Shown piece by piece: positions 14,001 to 25,396 of a stretch of DNA of 64,000 nt; the first letter of the stretch is position 1, and every line of letters starts with the position of its first letter. The DNA lies in contig NW_024044681.1 of NCBI RefSeq assembly GCF_014851395.1, forward strand, positions 4,656,933 through 4,720,932, given 5' to 3'. A program made the position numbers and the translations under genes. The notes beneath the pieces were generated by a model. That model did not search any database and was not told the DNA's origin. It worked only from the letters and a program-made list of their open reading frames with translations. The DNA comes from Micropterus salmoides (taxonomy: Eukaryota > Chordata > Actinopteri > Centrarchiformes > Centrarchidae).

Positions 14001-16306
14001 AGGTCCTGCCCGTCGTTGTCGGTGAGTAACATTCACTGAGGATCAACAGCAGAGGCGTGAGAAGAACATTGTGTTGTTGACAGGTTGCTTTCAAACATAC
14101 GTAGCTTTGCAGTTTATCTTCTGTATTTTAACACATCAGGACAGGGATTGATATCAACAGCGTATTCCACTGTATAAATGATCATTTAGATTCCAATGAA
14201 GGCAGAAACATGAATGTCACGCATCATTTAGTAGAAAGTCGATATACACAGCCACTTTCTGTCAGCACCCACAGCTACAATCAGCTGCCAGAGTCAACGA
14301 ATGTGACTGGATAATATAAATGTGTCTCTCCAGGAGGCAGCTCTTCAGCTCAACTGCCTGCAGCTCCACACGAGGACAAACTGCTGTCTTTGTTCGTGGT
14401 TTCCATGTTTTACTGTAACACACCGTGAAGCTGTGATCTCGCAGTAAAAATAGAAAGTGCTAACTATCTATCTCAGTGAAATCATTTTCACACTGAAGCC
14501 ACATTTAAACACCAACACTCAGATCTCACACTGTGACAAACTGCCTGAATGATAGCTTATAATGGATTAAGTTTCCTGAGGATGGTGAAGTGATAGTGAA
14601 CAGCATCGTCTGCTGATGCACGTTCAGCAGTCGTTAGCTGCAATTTAAAGTTTCAGAAAGGTGAAAAGCAGCTGATTATGATGTTATGTTAACTACTACT
14701 CCACAGTGAAGACATGCAGACAGCTGTTCAGAAATCAGATATCTGGGAACATAATGTTTGTTCATTAAAGGTGCAGTGTGCAGGGAAGTGTGACCAGAAT
14801 TCTAAGTTAAAAACATGAACCAGCATGATCCAGCAGACTGAAGTAGTAACAGTTCTGATGTCGTGTCAAAGACGTCTATGGGTTGTGTTGTTCAAATCCA
14901 AGTCCCTAATGCTGCATCCAGAGTGACTCCTGGGTCTGCACCATCTACCTAACCTCCATTATCCAAGCCTACGTCCCTTCTGGGCTACTGAGCTCCTCCA
15001 ACAAATACCTGCTCTGCCATCCTTTCACACAAAGCGACCTCATTCCCTGTTCTCATCTGTGACGCCACGATGGTGGAACGAGCTGCCACATGCCATCAGA
15101 GCAGGCTTGACTTCAAGAAGCTCCTGAAAACTCTGCAGAGAACACTTCCTCTGATAACACCTCTAACCTCTGACATGCACTTCCTGTGCTTTTCTTCTTC
15201 TGTCTCCTCACAGTTCTCTTGTATTGATTGCACTATTTGTTAACTCTTACTTCTTCTTCCTGGTATTTATGCCGTACGGGCTAACAGCTCTCGAAGTCAA
15301 TGCAAATGTGTTGTAGATATTATATAATTTATCGCCTTTTAACTCGTCGTAAAACACTTCCAAATTTCTAAATACACTTCCACTTCCAAATTCCACAGAA
15401 ACAAAATAAAACAGTCGTGATTGTTGTTTCCACTGTTCCACCTGTCATTAGCATGCTTTGGTGGAGATAAACCCTTAATTCATGGGTTAGATGTGAAACT
15501 ACTCTGCCTCTCTGATGCGCACCATCCCTCTCACTCCTCTCCCACTGGACGCTGCTCCTGTGCTCACCTGAACCCGACGTGTCTTTGCCGTCCCCGGAGT
15601 AAGAGTCCTTGTCTGAGCCACAGTAAACCATCTCGTACTGTATTCCTTGTTGGCCTCCATCGCTCTTGATGCGGATGGATGATGTGTTCAGTCCCAGTCC
15701 GTCCGTGATCACTGGGAGCCTGAGTTTCGTTGCCCACTCTATCGGCTCCAGTCAGCTAATAGGGCCGCTAAGTTAGTCGCATGGCTAACTGAGCTAACGG
15801 CAGTTATGACCTGATATGTGCGGCCCATGTTTTTTTGGAGTATGAATTTGACAGGGGGAGTCTCAGTTCTTACACACTGGACCTTTAACCCGGTAAAGAT
15901 GGTTTACACCAGATGATGCAGTCTTGTATTTTTATGATTGATTACGGTCTGCCTCTAACTTCTTCCTCTCTGCAGCACTTCAAACTAGTCCTGAATGGTA
16001 AGAAGTCATCTGAAGTAACTGAGATCAGTCCTGAAAGCACAGGACAAGAAGGATAAATCTCATTGTCTCTCCCTCTAACTGTGTCTGTCTTCTGTGTCTC
16101 TAGGTGTGTTTCTGGCCTGTTGGACACCGTTCTTTGTTGTCCACATCACCAAGGTGCTGTGTCAGTCATGTGACATCGGCCCCACTCTCATCTCTGTGGT
16201 AACGTGGCTCGGCTACGTCAACAGTGCCGTCAACCCGATAATTTACACCGCCTTCAATGCTGAGTTCAGAAGCGTCTTTCACAAGCTGCTCTGCTGTCGG
16301 ACGTGA
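11071..16306 (+). CDS. drd4: Dopamine receptor D4 (D2-like class A GPCR), four coding exons
   Basis: Coding exons are 11071-11310, 12360-12472, 13333-14021 and 16104-16306 (stop TGA at 16304). All have GT-AG introns and phases agree, giving 414 aa. The protein is a Gi/o-coupled plasma-membrane dopamine receptor. Family hallmarks are visible: the N-glycosylation sequon NVT at residue 3, LAVADLLL in TM2, the TM3 aspartate in [16 protein letters not shown] at the end of TM3, the TM5 serine cluster [16 protein letters not shown] in TM6, NPIIY in TM7 and a C-terminal CC suitable for palmitoylation. RGLRRW after TM5, [14 protein letters not shown] before TM6 and FNAEFRSVF near the end resemble mammalian D4 more than D2 or D3. 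Exon 3 encodes a long, basic, Ser/Thr-rich third intracellular loop without the 16-aa repeat of human DRD4. An in-frame TTG at 11038 extends the frame but is not a vertebrate start; ATG 11071 gives a family-like N terminus. Teleosts have duplicate drd4 genes, and which copy this is cannot be decided here. Confidence 0.95.
11338..12313. repeat. 56-bp VNTR filling drd4 intron 1
   Basis: About 17 tandem copies of a 56-bp unit containing GAGTTTACACCTGCACAATG and GAGGACACGATAGAAAGCTG. Copies differ at a few sites (AGTGAGG/AATGAGG, CACGATAG/CACAATAG, AAGCTG/AATCTG). It occupies almost the entire intron between coding exons 1 and 2 (11311-12359), starting 30 bp after the donor and ending about 45 bp before the acceptor. 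Confidence 0.97.
12473..13332 (+). other. drd4 intron 2
   Basis: An 860-bp intron with GTGAGT donor and TGTGTTTCAG acceptor. I see no repeat or gene in it. Confidence 0.85.
14022..14764 (+). other. drd4 intron 3, 5' part
   Basis: Unique intronic sequence after the GTGAGT donor at 14022. No feature is recognised before the TIR element that starts at about 14765. Confidence 0.7.
14765..15888. mobile_element. Non-autonomous TIR DNA transposon (hAT-like) in drd4 intron 3
   Basis: The left end TTAAAGGTGCAGTGTGCAGG (14765-14784) is an imperfect inverted match of the right end CTTACACACTGGACCTTTAA (about 15869-15888). Termini reading AAAGGTCCAGTGTGTA are, from memory, those of an abundant teleost non-autonomous element. 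The interior encodes no transposase and seems to contain a LINE-derived scrap (14925-15235). I do not see an obvious target-site duplication, so the superfamily assignment is tentative. The intron acceptor used by exon 4 lies about 215 bp downstream. Confidence 0.55.
14925..15235 (+). mobile_element. LINE 3'-end-like fragment nested in the drd4 intron 3 element
   Basis: Conceptual translation, with frame changes, gives stretches such as SDLIPC...[24 protein letters not shown] and KTLQRTL. These resemble the end of teleost LINE ORF2 proteins (typically ..WNELPxxIRxxxSxxxFKxxLKT..). It is degenerate and short, and the family is uncertain. Confidence 0.35.
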
Positions 16307-16370
16307 AACGTCTTCAGACATCCTCAGGCCATCCAGGATTTTATTATCTCCAGAGCCGAATGTTCTTTAA

Positions 16371-16376
16371 AATAAA
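16371..16376 (+). terminator. Proximal drd4 poly(A) signal AATAAA
   Basis: Canonical hexamer 65 bp after the drd4 stop codon. A second copy at 16892-16897 would give a longer 3' UTR. Confidence 0.45.
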
Positions 16377-16891
16377 CCAAACCTTAAAAGATGCATCCTG
16401 CGAACTGTCCGTCACCAGCGGGAAGAAGGTTTCTGACCAAAGCCTTAGTTTAGAACCCTGCTTGACTGAAACACTATTTTGAAGGTTTTCTTTGTGTGTC
16501 AGTCTCTTATTTTGAAGGTTGTGTTCATGTGTCAGTCTCTTATTTTGAAGGTTGTGTTCACTTGTCCAAGTGGTAGTCAGATTTCAGCCCAGAGGCATAA
16601 AATGTGTGAACAGAATTAGAAAAGTTGTTTGCTATAGGAGTTCTTTCACGTTGATGTTCTTTAAAGATTTTACTGATCAGTGGCGCCTTATTTTTATTTG
16701 CTTTTACAGAAAAGTGTTTATGTATATTGTTGTGACTGAAGCAGTGAGCGTGAAGATGACTGACCTATATATGGAAAAAGTAAAAACTGAACAGAGTCTG
16801 TGCTGCAAACAGAAACATTGTGGTGAAGTCTGTAGTATTTATCTGTGAAGTGAACATGATGAAACGTAGATGAAACTGTCACTGATAGAAG

Positions 16892-16897
16892 AATAAA
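16892..16897 (+). terminator. Distal drd4 poly(A) signal AATAAA
   Basis: Canonical hexamer about 590 bp after the drd4 stop, in an AT-rich context typical of vertebrate 3' UTR ends. Confidence 0.45.
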
Positions 16898-17825
16898 CAG
16901 ATTATTTGGATTTTGTTCTTATTCATTAACTTCAAACATTAAATCTGTACATCAGATGCAGCTGCTTTACTGCTGTATATTTTAGGATGTCATTCAGAGG
17001 TAAACGCTGTACTGGACTTTTTACTGTACCTATTTATTTGTTGTTCTGGGAACTCTGAAGATTCACATTTAGTTATTAAACAAAATGATTGTTTTAAATA
17101 TATTTTGGAGGTCATTCTGAGGAGTAGCACCACTTTAAACCAACACAGGCTGTGCAGGCTGTAATTCTGCCTTTGCTGAGAATCACTTTTAATGAATAAC
17201 CTGCAGAATATTTGCTGTCTCAGTCTCCTGACTTTAAATGAAACCCTTTCTCTGCTGAGATTCCACACTGAGTTAAAGCCCGAGACAGGACGTGTCGATG
17301 TTTTCACTGGTGAACCACCACAGACAGGATCTGAACCCGGCCTCAGCTGTACAAGCCTGAAACTAACCCTGTTGTCTTTGTAAAGCTGTCTTTCATTCAT
17401 TTATCGTAGACCAGGTCACTTCTTCCCTGCATGGACCAGAAACAGTCAAAAACAGGCTTGTTTTAATAACTCACAAAAGGAAAGTAATTCCAGTAATGCA
17501 ACAGAAAACTGGACATGTTCACTGGACACAGGTGTAGGACCAGGTGTAGTCCAAGATGGCCGGTCGACCCTGCCTTCTGATCCACATCACACCTTCTCTC
17601 CTCTCTAAACCACCTGAAGAGTCTCCTGACGTCTGATCCGTCCTGACAGGCTGCTGCAGATGTGTCCAGACATCCTCACATCTGATCATGTGACTCCTTC
17701 TGCTCTGTGTCCGGCTGGGTCCATGTTTCCTGAGAAAGCCTCGCCCTTCATAATGACGCCATGAAAGTTAACGGCAGAGTCAGCTGGGTAGCTGCTCAGC
17801 TGAGCCCGACCCAGCTGTTGTTTCC

Positions 17826-17890
17826 CTTCTCAATTCAATTTCAATTCAATTCAATTTTATATATATAGCGCCAAATTACATCAACATTCT
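17826..17890 (-). repeat. Teleost interspersed-repeat tail (CAATT)n with ATATAGCGCCAAATTAC
   Basis: Short (CAATT)n tract followed by TTATATATATAGCGCCAAAT. This is a widespread fish repeat terminus, usually the tail of an element lying on the opposite strand. The body of the element is not obvious. Confidence 0.5.
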
Positions 17891-20800
17891 CACATTTAAT
17901 GAAGCAAACTGCAGTAATCTTGCGTTGAGTTGGAGCAAGAAGACAGTTTGCTTTTTCTCTTGGTGTGGAGCCGGAGGCTGAAGCAGAGAAGCCGGACAGA
18001 GAGAGTCCAGAGCGTCCAGGAGCAGGACTGCTGGAATAATCTGTCCGTTATTATTAATAATAATAATCCGCTGTTTAGATTATTAATCACAAAATAACTC
18101 AAATTATAATGAATTCTTAGTGGCGAGAGTTTCACAAAGTTTGTAAAGTTAACTACACACAGCCTGTTTTCAATATGGAAGAAAGGAGTTTGGATGGGAC
18201 GGAATAAACCAAAAGGGGGACATCTGAATATTCTAATATTTATTATTCCACTCAAACAGAAACGTGGCTAACAAGTTCATCACCTGAGGCGCAATAGCAA
18301 CACCTGGTTATAATGTTTTTAGAAAGGATGGGGTCAGGGGGAGGGGGTTATGATAAAGACACCTTAAAATGGCCTGTGGATATCAATCTGTCTTGAATGT
18401 GTTGGATCAGAAATGATACTTTCTGCAGAAATTACCTTCTGTGTCATTTTTATGTCAGCTAATTTTTTTAGCCACCTTAAAACCATTATCAACCGCAGCA
18501 GCTCTAAGAAATAGATAACCCTGATTTTTATATTTACTTGCACAAAAAGACAGACAGGAAAAAACAACTGATCATTTTAATCCGGTCCACACCGACACAA
18601 CTAACTAACCAATCCACAAGCAGAGCGGATTAACTATTAACGAGCAAACCTGATAGAATTCTTAAAACCGCCGACCTCTTCACTGGTCTGTCTCCATAAC
18701 TCCCTTTAAACCCATCTAAATATTAAACCCAAAAAGCCAACATCTTAAACTCTGAGCTCAAAGTGGAAGCAGAAAGGCAAACGATCGACCGTGGCGTGAT
18801 GATGACTGCAGCAAGAAGAGGATGATGAGGATCAATAACTTACAAAACCTTTTATGGACGTTAATGAAACCAAGCAGGAGAAAGAAGGAGAAGTTAATAA
18901 TGTTTTGGTGAAAGATCGTCTCATCCCGACGTCTGAAGTTCAAACCTCTCATTATTTTCACAACTGTTAATACACACAGCCAATGTAAGTGATTAATTCA
19001 ATCCTTCCGAAGGATGAGTTTGGATCAGACACTCATTTCATTAACGAGTCTCTGCTGATTAACGTATCAATTAAACTGTTGTTCAGATATCAGATTTTAA
19101 TAATTACAGACAAATCGGCTTTCTTCAACTCAGATCTAACAACAGTAGATAGACAGCAGATCGATCATCTGAAGAAACGCTGAAACAGCATCAGTATGTT
19201 AATGGAAAAGGTCAAACGCTCATTAGACACTCGAGCTGCTGCTGGATCTGAAAAGGTTTCTGACAGCGTAAGATCCTCCTGAACGAGCTGCTGTGAAGAA
19301 GCGTCACCATCTGTCACAGCCGCTCCGTCTAAATGCCGCATGATGTTTTCTGAAGGACTCACTCAGTGTGTTGCTGAAAGAAGGAAGACTGAAAGTAGCG
19401 TGTTGGAACGCCTCTTTAAAAATCATTCAGTTATCAAAGTTAATCTTCACATCTTCAGACTGATCAATCGCTCCCAGGATGTTCCTTCATTAGCTGATCG
19501 CTTCTCATGTTGGACACTCTTTTACAAACTGTCACTTTGGAACAGACGGCGGTACGTTCGAGCATGCTGTACTCCTTACGGGACTCTAGCTGTGAAGAGG
19601 GCTGGGAAAGGTCTGAGGCCCTGGGACCACGTGGGGGGGGGACCTGTGGTAACATCTCAGAGGAATCTCCCAGATTTGAAAGGGATGGAAACCGCTGCGG
19701 AGGTCAAGTGAGTGACGTTAGCCTAGGTTCAGTGAGGTCCTGTCTGATCCCAGCTGGTTAGCTTTGTTAGCTTAGCCGCGGCGGTCAGTAAAGAGTGAGT
19801 TAATGCTGAAACGTGCCGCCTCGTTGAGGCTAACGCGCTCTCGGCCAGCACACCGTGGATTCTGCCATATTTCAGCAGCGTAGGACTGGTTGTCGTGGCA
19901 ATGCACGTCCATGAATTTGGGGGCGGAGCTTCTGAAGGAGCAGTAAAGGGAGGAGTGTGTTTGTTTGGGTGCTGAACTATAAAACACCAACAAACTGTCT
20001 GCAGAATCACAGTTTCTTTCTGAGACTGATCTGAAACTCTGGCTGTCGCCCTGCGAGAGAGTTTCAGATTAATCTGATCTCATCACAACATTTCATTTTA
20101 AATAAGAGTTCTGCACAAAGCGTCCTGTTTCCTGAGATCAGTCCATGTCATGACGTCATCCTCACGTCTCCTCCTGTCCACAAACTGCTCAGAGACTAAA
20201 GACGTCACCTGATCGTTACTGCGTGACATCACGGCAGGTCGACCACCTGGACAGAGCGGAAGTTTCTCCTGCACCAACACACTCTCCTGTCAGTCTGTCA
20301 GTGATCGGTGCCGCCGTTCCAGCTCGTCTGTTCAGGTTGCTATGACGATGAGGAGGTGAGCCCAGGACGTTCTTGTCCAGTTGCCAGAATATTCTCTGAC
20401 GGTTCTGATTAGAAATGTTGCCTTTTTGTTCAGGATCTGAGCTTTGCTGCGTCCTGACGAGGGAAACGTAAAGTTTCCTTAAACTAACTTTATTTAAACT
20501 GTCTGTCCCCACATGCATCCGATCACAGATGTTCCTTCCTAAACTTCTCTTGAACCTATTTTTAATCCTCACGCCTTCTCACTCTCTTTGCGGTCGGAGC
20601 TTTCAAACACCTGGAGTGTCTCGCCTGCAGCAGGAACATCATTATCACTTCAGTCAGCTGAAGACGTGAGGCGTTAAAGTTAAGTCAAACTTAAGTGATC
20701 AGCCGTCTGCTCCTCTCACTCGTCTGTTCCTCAGCTGATCTGAGAAGTGTCACCTCTCAGTGGGGAGCTCGTCTGTTACTCTGATGGTTTCACCGCTGAA

Positions 20801-21480
20801 ACAGGTGGAGAAGGTAACACAGAGCTGAGGGATCTGAGCTCTGTTGCATCTTGGGTAAAAGAAAAGGATAGACACCTTCATTATATTTCCCCGTTCCTCA
20901 AATTAACTTTATTTAAACTGTCTGTAGCCACATCTGCTTCCCTTCCAACAGCACATGCCTCAGTTCACAGCTATGACTCACAAGTCCCTGAGTCTGAAAC
21001 CTGAGTGAAGAAGGAGGAACTGGGAGACGCCTGATGACGATGATGAGTTACAGTGTAGTTAAAGTTCAAATCAGTCACTTTATTTTCTATCTCAGCCTCT
21101 TAAATCTGTCTAAAACTGCATGTAGTCTGGTCTGTGTGACACTCCTCTGCAGGCGAAGGACAACCGTCAGACGTCTGCAGGAGGTTTAACTCTGTGTGTG
21201 GAGGAGAATCAGGAGGAGAAGGTAACAACAATTATTAACCTCAGCAGCTGGCAGATACTCGCCCTTCTGAGTGCAGCTGGTGAATAACTACAAGCTGTCC
21301 CTTTAAATAAAATCTATTTATATAAATGACTCATTTATTTGTTTCAGCAGTTTCATATCAGTCATCCTGCAGGAGGAAGCATCATCATCATCATCATCAG
21401 GAGATTCAGACTGAATCCTGTGAAAAGGTCAGCTGACACACAACAGGTCATGTGGACCAATCATCCTTTAAATAACAGGA
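17890..21480. other. Intergenic, no gene recognised
   Basis: AT-rich to average sequence. All open frames are under about 125 codons, unspliced and without recognisable motifs. In mammals the secretin gene lies between DRD4 and CDHR5. I looked for a secretin-like HSDGTFT-type peptide here and did not find one by eye, but a small split peptide gene could be missed. Confidence 0.45.
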
Positions 21481-21481
21481 A

Positions 21482-21497
21482 GGGGGGGGGGGGGTGA
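21482..21497. repeat. Poly(G) run
   Basis: About 14 consecutive G residues, interrupted only at the edges. It is prone to length error. Confidence 0.9.
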
Positions 21498-21683
21498 TCT
21501 GATGGTCATCAGAGGATTCACACCTGAGTGTGTTCAGCAGGTATTCCTCTCCGATGATGTTCCACCGCACTGACTGACCTCTTTATGAGCAGCAGAAGAA
21601 GAACGTAATGAACCCATGAAGAAGAAGAAGCAGCTTTCAGACACGTTTGTGTTTATTGTATTTAGCAGAGAAAAGTTCAAACA

Positions 21684-22052
21684 ACGTATATGTACATATG
21701 TACATATGTATAGATATAAATACACATGTATATATACATATATATGTATATATGTATACACACACATGTATGTATGTATGTATGTATGTATATGTACATA
21801 TATATGTATACATATACATATACATGTATACATATACATGTATATGTATATATGTATACATATACATGTATATGTATACATATATACATATACATGTATA
21901 CATATACATATATGTATATGTATACACACATGTATGTATGTATGTATGTATGTATATGTACATATATGTATACATATACATGTATATGTATACATATATA
22001 CATATACATGTATATGTATGTATATCTATACATACACTTTGTATATTTATAT
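21684..22052. repeat. Alternating TA/TG/CA microsatellite (about 370 bp)
   Basis: Almost perfectly alternating purine-pyrimidine sequence (TATACATATACATGTATATG type), nearly self-complementary, with short TATG/CATA runs. Open frames reading YTYTCICIHIY in all six frames are artefacts. Confidence 0.95.
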
Positions 22053-22059
22053 GTATTTG

Positions 22060-23688
22060 CATTGCATTTGTCTGACTGAAAATAATTTAATAATTAAATG
22101 AATTTAATAATAATTTAACTTCAGATTGTGACTGTCAGCTGAAAGATGCTCCTGCAGCAAAGAGCAAAGATCAAACACTGAAGCTGGACGCTCTTCCTCA
22201 GAGTTAGTTCACGTTTGTTGGCGCTGTTTTTCAGAACATTTTTAACAAATGCTTTCAAAAAGCGACAGGGACATGTCCCAGCATCTGTGAATGACACTAT
22301 AATGTGCTGTAACAGCAGGCAGCCGCTTGGTGTTGACGAGACAGCACTTTGCTCTGCAGAGCTTTCTTGCTCAGGGATTTATTAAAAATAGTCAGAATTT
22401 TACTGACCAATCTGAAAACATGCAGAACAAGAAGAAGACGATGATGACGAGCCAACAAGAACAAAGGGAGCGAGCAAACCCAAAGACAGCCACAGAGGGG
22501 GCAGCGTCACTGAAGCCATCAGGACAGACAGGAACAGAGCTCGACGAGGGCACATGAAACCAAGTCCTACAAAATAAGACAGGAAGTAAAGCCACGGAAG
22601 CACGAAAGGAAGAATTTACCAAAGTAAAGAGGAAATATAGAATTACAGACAAAACAGACATCACCGGGACAAGGGATGAGAAAACCAGAGGCAGGGAGCA
22701 CAGCAGTAGTGAGCACCTTAACATCATCAATAAATGAACATTAAACTTTTAATTTAATAAATGATATTCCAGTTCCTCCTTCAGGCAGTGGATCACGCCT
22801 CTGTCCAGAGAGATAATGAGTTCACACAGAGACTTTGCTGCTAGAAACTGTATTATTCTGAATGCAACCAGGCAGCTAATGTGTTCATTTATCACCAGCC
22901 ATATGCTGACGATCAATCAATACATTAGCTATTGTAGAGAATTAATAAATATTGAAATATTTCTATTAAATAATATAATAAAGCACTTTAACTTGTTAAA
23001 TTCCCCTCGGGGCACAGAAAACTGATCTCCAACGAATTCATTTAGTCTCAGGAAAAAGTCGACTCCAGTGAACCAGCATCTGATTCATGTCGTTTAACGC
23101 TCAGACATTTTAGCTGGAACATGAACTGACTTCTGGTGATAACTGACGCACAAACAGGGTCTAATCCTAACCCTCCTCCACACCTCTGCTGCCCCCCCCA
23201 ACACATGGACCCACAGTCAGCCCACACAGATCTGCATCACCGAGCAGAACCATGAAGCCACGGGTTCTGGACATGGACTAACAGCAGAACAGAATAGTCC
23301 GATCTGATAGTAATATTGTGACGTAAGTTTACAGCGGAGCGTTAGCACGTCTCTGACAGGCTTCCGGTTGGTCCTGCAGCGTGCTGACCTACTTATCCTG
23401 CTCATTAATGCTCTGTAAGCCCTCTAATGCTCTCGCACACGGCGACCTGATGACAGGCCGGCCTCTGTTCTCTCTGAGACGGAGCTGAACAATAAAGTCT
23501 GAAAGCATGAAGCTGAGAGCAGGAGGCCTGAACAGACCGGGGGCAAGAGACACCGACTGCCTGTAGACCAACAGGAGAGAGAGAGAGGTGAGTGGGCTGC
23601 ACACTGACATCAGGCCGCAGTGTCAGAATAATAAACTGGCTTTCAATCATTCATGGGTTCAGAGAGACCCACGGTTTTGGAAATCAAC
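22060..23688. other. Intergenic, no gene recognised
   Basis: No splice-supported or domain-bearing frame is visible. A C8 run occurs near 23190. Otherwise I see nothing. Confidence 0.45.
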
Positions 23689-25396
23689 AGTGGGAACAGG
23701 GATGGGGACAGGGAACGGAGGGACAGGGACGGGGGGACAGAGGGACAGGGACGGTGGGACGGAGGGACAGAGACAGTGATGGTGACGGGGAACGGAGGGA
23801 CAGGGACGGGGGGACGGTGACGGGGGTACAGAGGGACAGGAATGGGGGGACGGTGAAAGGAGGGACAGGGAATGGAGGGACGGGGACGGGGGGGCGAAGA
23901 GACAGGGACGGGGGACGGTGACGGGGGTACAGAGGGACAGGAATGGGGGGGCGGTGAAAGGAGGGACAGGGAATGGAGGGACAGGGACGGGGGACGGTGA
24001 CGGGGGTACAGAGGGACAGGGAATGGAGGGACAGGGATGGGGGGATGAAGAGACAGGGACGGGGGACGGAGGGAGAGGGACGGTGACGGTGAACGGAGGG
24101 ACAGGGAACGGAGGGACAGGGACGGGGGGACGGTGACGGGGGTACAGAGGGACAGGAACGGCGGGACGGTGAAAGGAGGGACAGGGAACGGAGGGACGGG
24201 GACGGTAAACGGAGGGACAGGGAACGGAGGGACGGTGACGGGGGTACAGAGTGACAGGAATGGGGGGACGGTGAAAGGAGGGACAGGGAATGGAGGGACA
24301 GGGACGGGGGGACAGGGACGGTAAACGGAGGGACAGGGAACGGAGGGACGGTGACGGGGGTACAGAGTGACAGGAATGGGGGGACGGTGAAAGGAGGGAC
24401 AGGGAATGGAGGGACAGGGACGGGGGAACGGAGAGACAGGGACGGGGGACGGAGGGACAGGGACGGGGGACGGTGACGGGGGTACAGAGGGACAGGAATG
24501 GGGGACGGTGAAAGGAGGGACAGGGAATGGAGGGACAGGGAACGGAGGGACAGGGACGGGGGGACAGAGGGACAGGGACGGTGATGGTGAATGGAGGGAC
24601 AGGGAACGGAGGGACAGGGATGGGGGGACGGTGACGGGGGTACAGAGGGACAGGAACGGCGGGACGGTGAAAGGAGGGACAGGGAACGGAGGGACGGTAA
24701 ACGGAGGGACAGGGACGGTGAACGGAGGGACAGGGAACGGAGGGACGGTGACGGGGGTACAGAGTGACAGGAATGGGGGGACGGTGAAAGGAGGGACAGG
24801 GAATGGAGGGACAGGGACGGGGGGACGGAGAGACAGGGACGGGGAACGGAGGGACAGGGACGGGGGGACGGTGACAGGGGTACAGAGGGACAGGAATGGG
24901 GGGACGGTGAAAGGAGGGACAGGGAACGGAGGGACAGGGACGGGGGACGGTGACGGGGGTACAGAGGGACAGGGAACGGAGGGACAGGGACGGGGGGACG
25001 GAGGGACAGGGATGGGGACGGAGGGACGGGGACGGTGAACGGAGGGACAGGGATAGGGGGACGGTGAATGGAGGGACAGGGAACGGAGGGACAGGGACGG
25101 GGACGGGGGGACGGTGACGGGGGTACAGAGGGACAGGGAACGGAGGGAGAGGGACGGGGGGACGGTGGGACAGGGACGGGGACGGTGACGGTGAATGGAG
25201 GGACAGGGACAGGGGGACAGTGAACAGAGGGACAGGGAACGGACGGACAGGGACGGGGAACGGATGGACAGGGACGGAGGGACGGTGACAGGGGGCCGGG
25301 GGGACAGGGACAGACGGACAGGGACGGGGAACGGAGGGACAGGGAACGGACGGACAGGGACAGGGAACGGAGGACAGGGACGGGGAATGGAGGGAC
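23689..25396. repeat. G/A-rich minisatellite (GGGACAGGGACGGGGGGACGG type)
   Basis: A 1.7-kb tract built from GGGACAGG, GGGACGGT and GGAGGGAC hexamer/heptamer words, with a looser repeating phrase that includes GACGGGGGTACAGAGGGACAG. The + strand is overwhelmingly purine with dense runs of 3-7 G. Minus-strand open frames of about 600 codons reading PVPPFPVP are periodicity artefacts. Confidence 0.97.

Larger units (their letters stand above)
16307..17821 (+). other. drd4 3' UTR and downstream flank
   Basis: After the drd4 stop codon there are two polyadenylation signals in plausible positions, AATAAA at 16371 and 16892. The rest of the interval shows no conserved coding potential; the small open frames have neither splice context nor recognisable domains. 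Confidence 0.5.

Noticed and set aside
19340..20010. Several overlapping frames of 60-120 codons suggesting a gene between drd4 and cdhr5
   Set aside because: Frames are on both strands, without domain motifs or coherent splice phases. Their number is as expected by chance in GC-balanced sequence.
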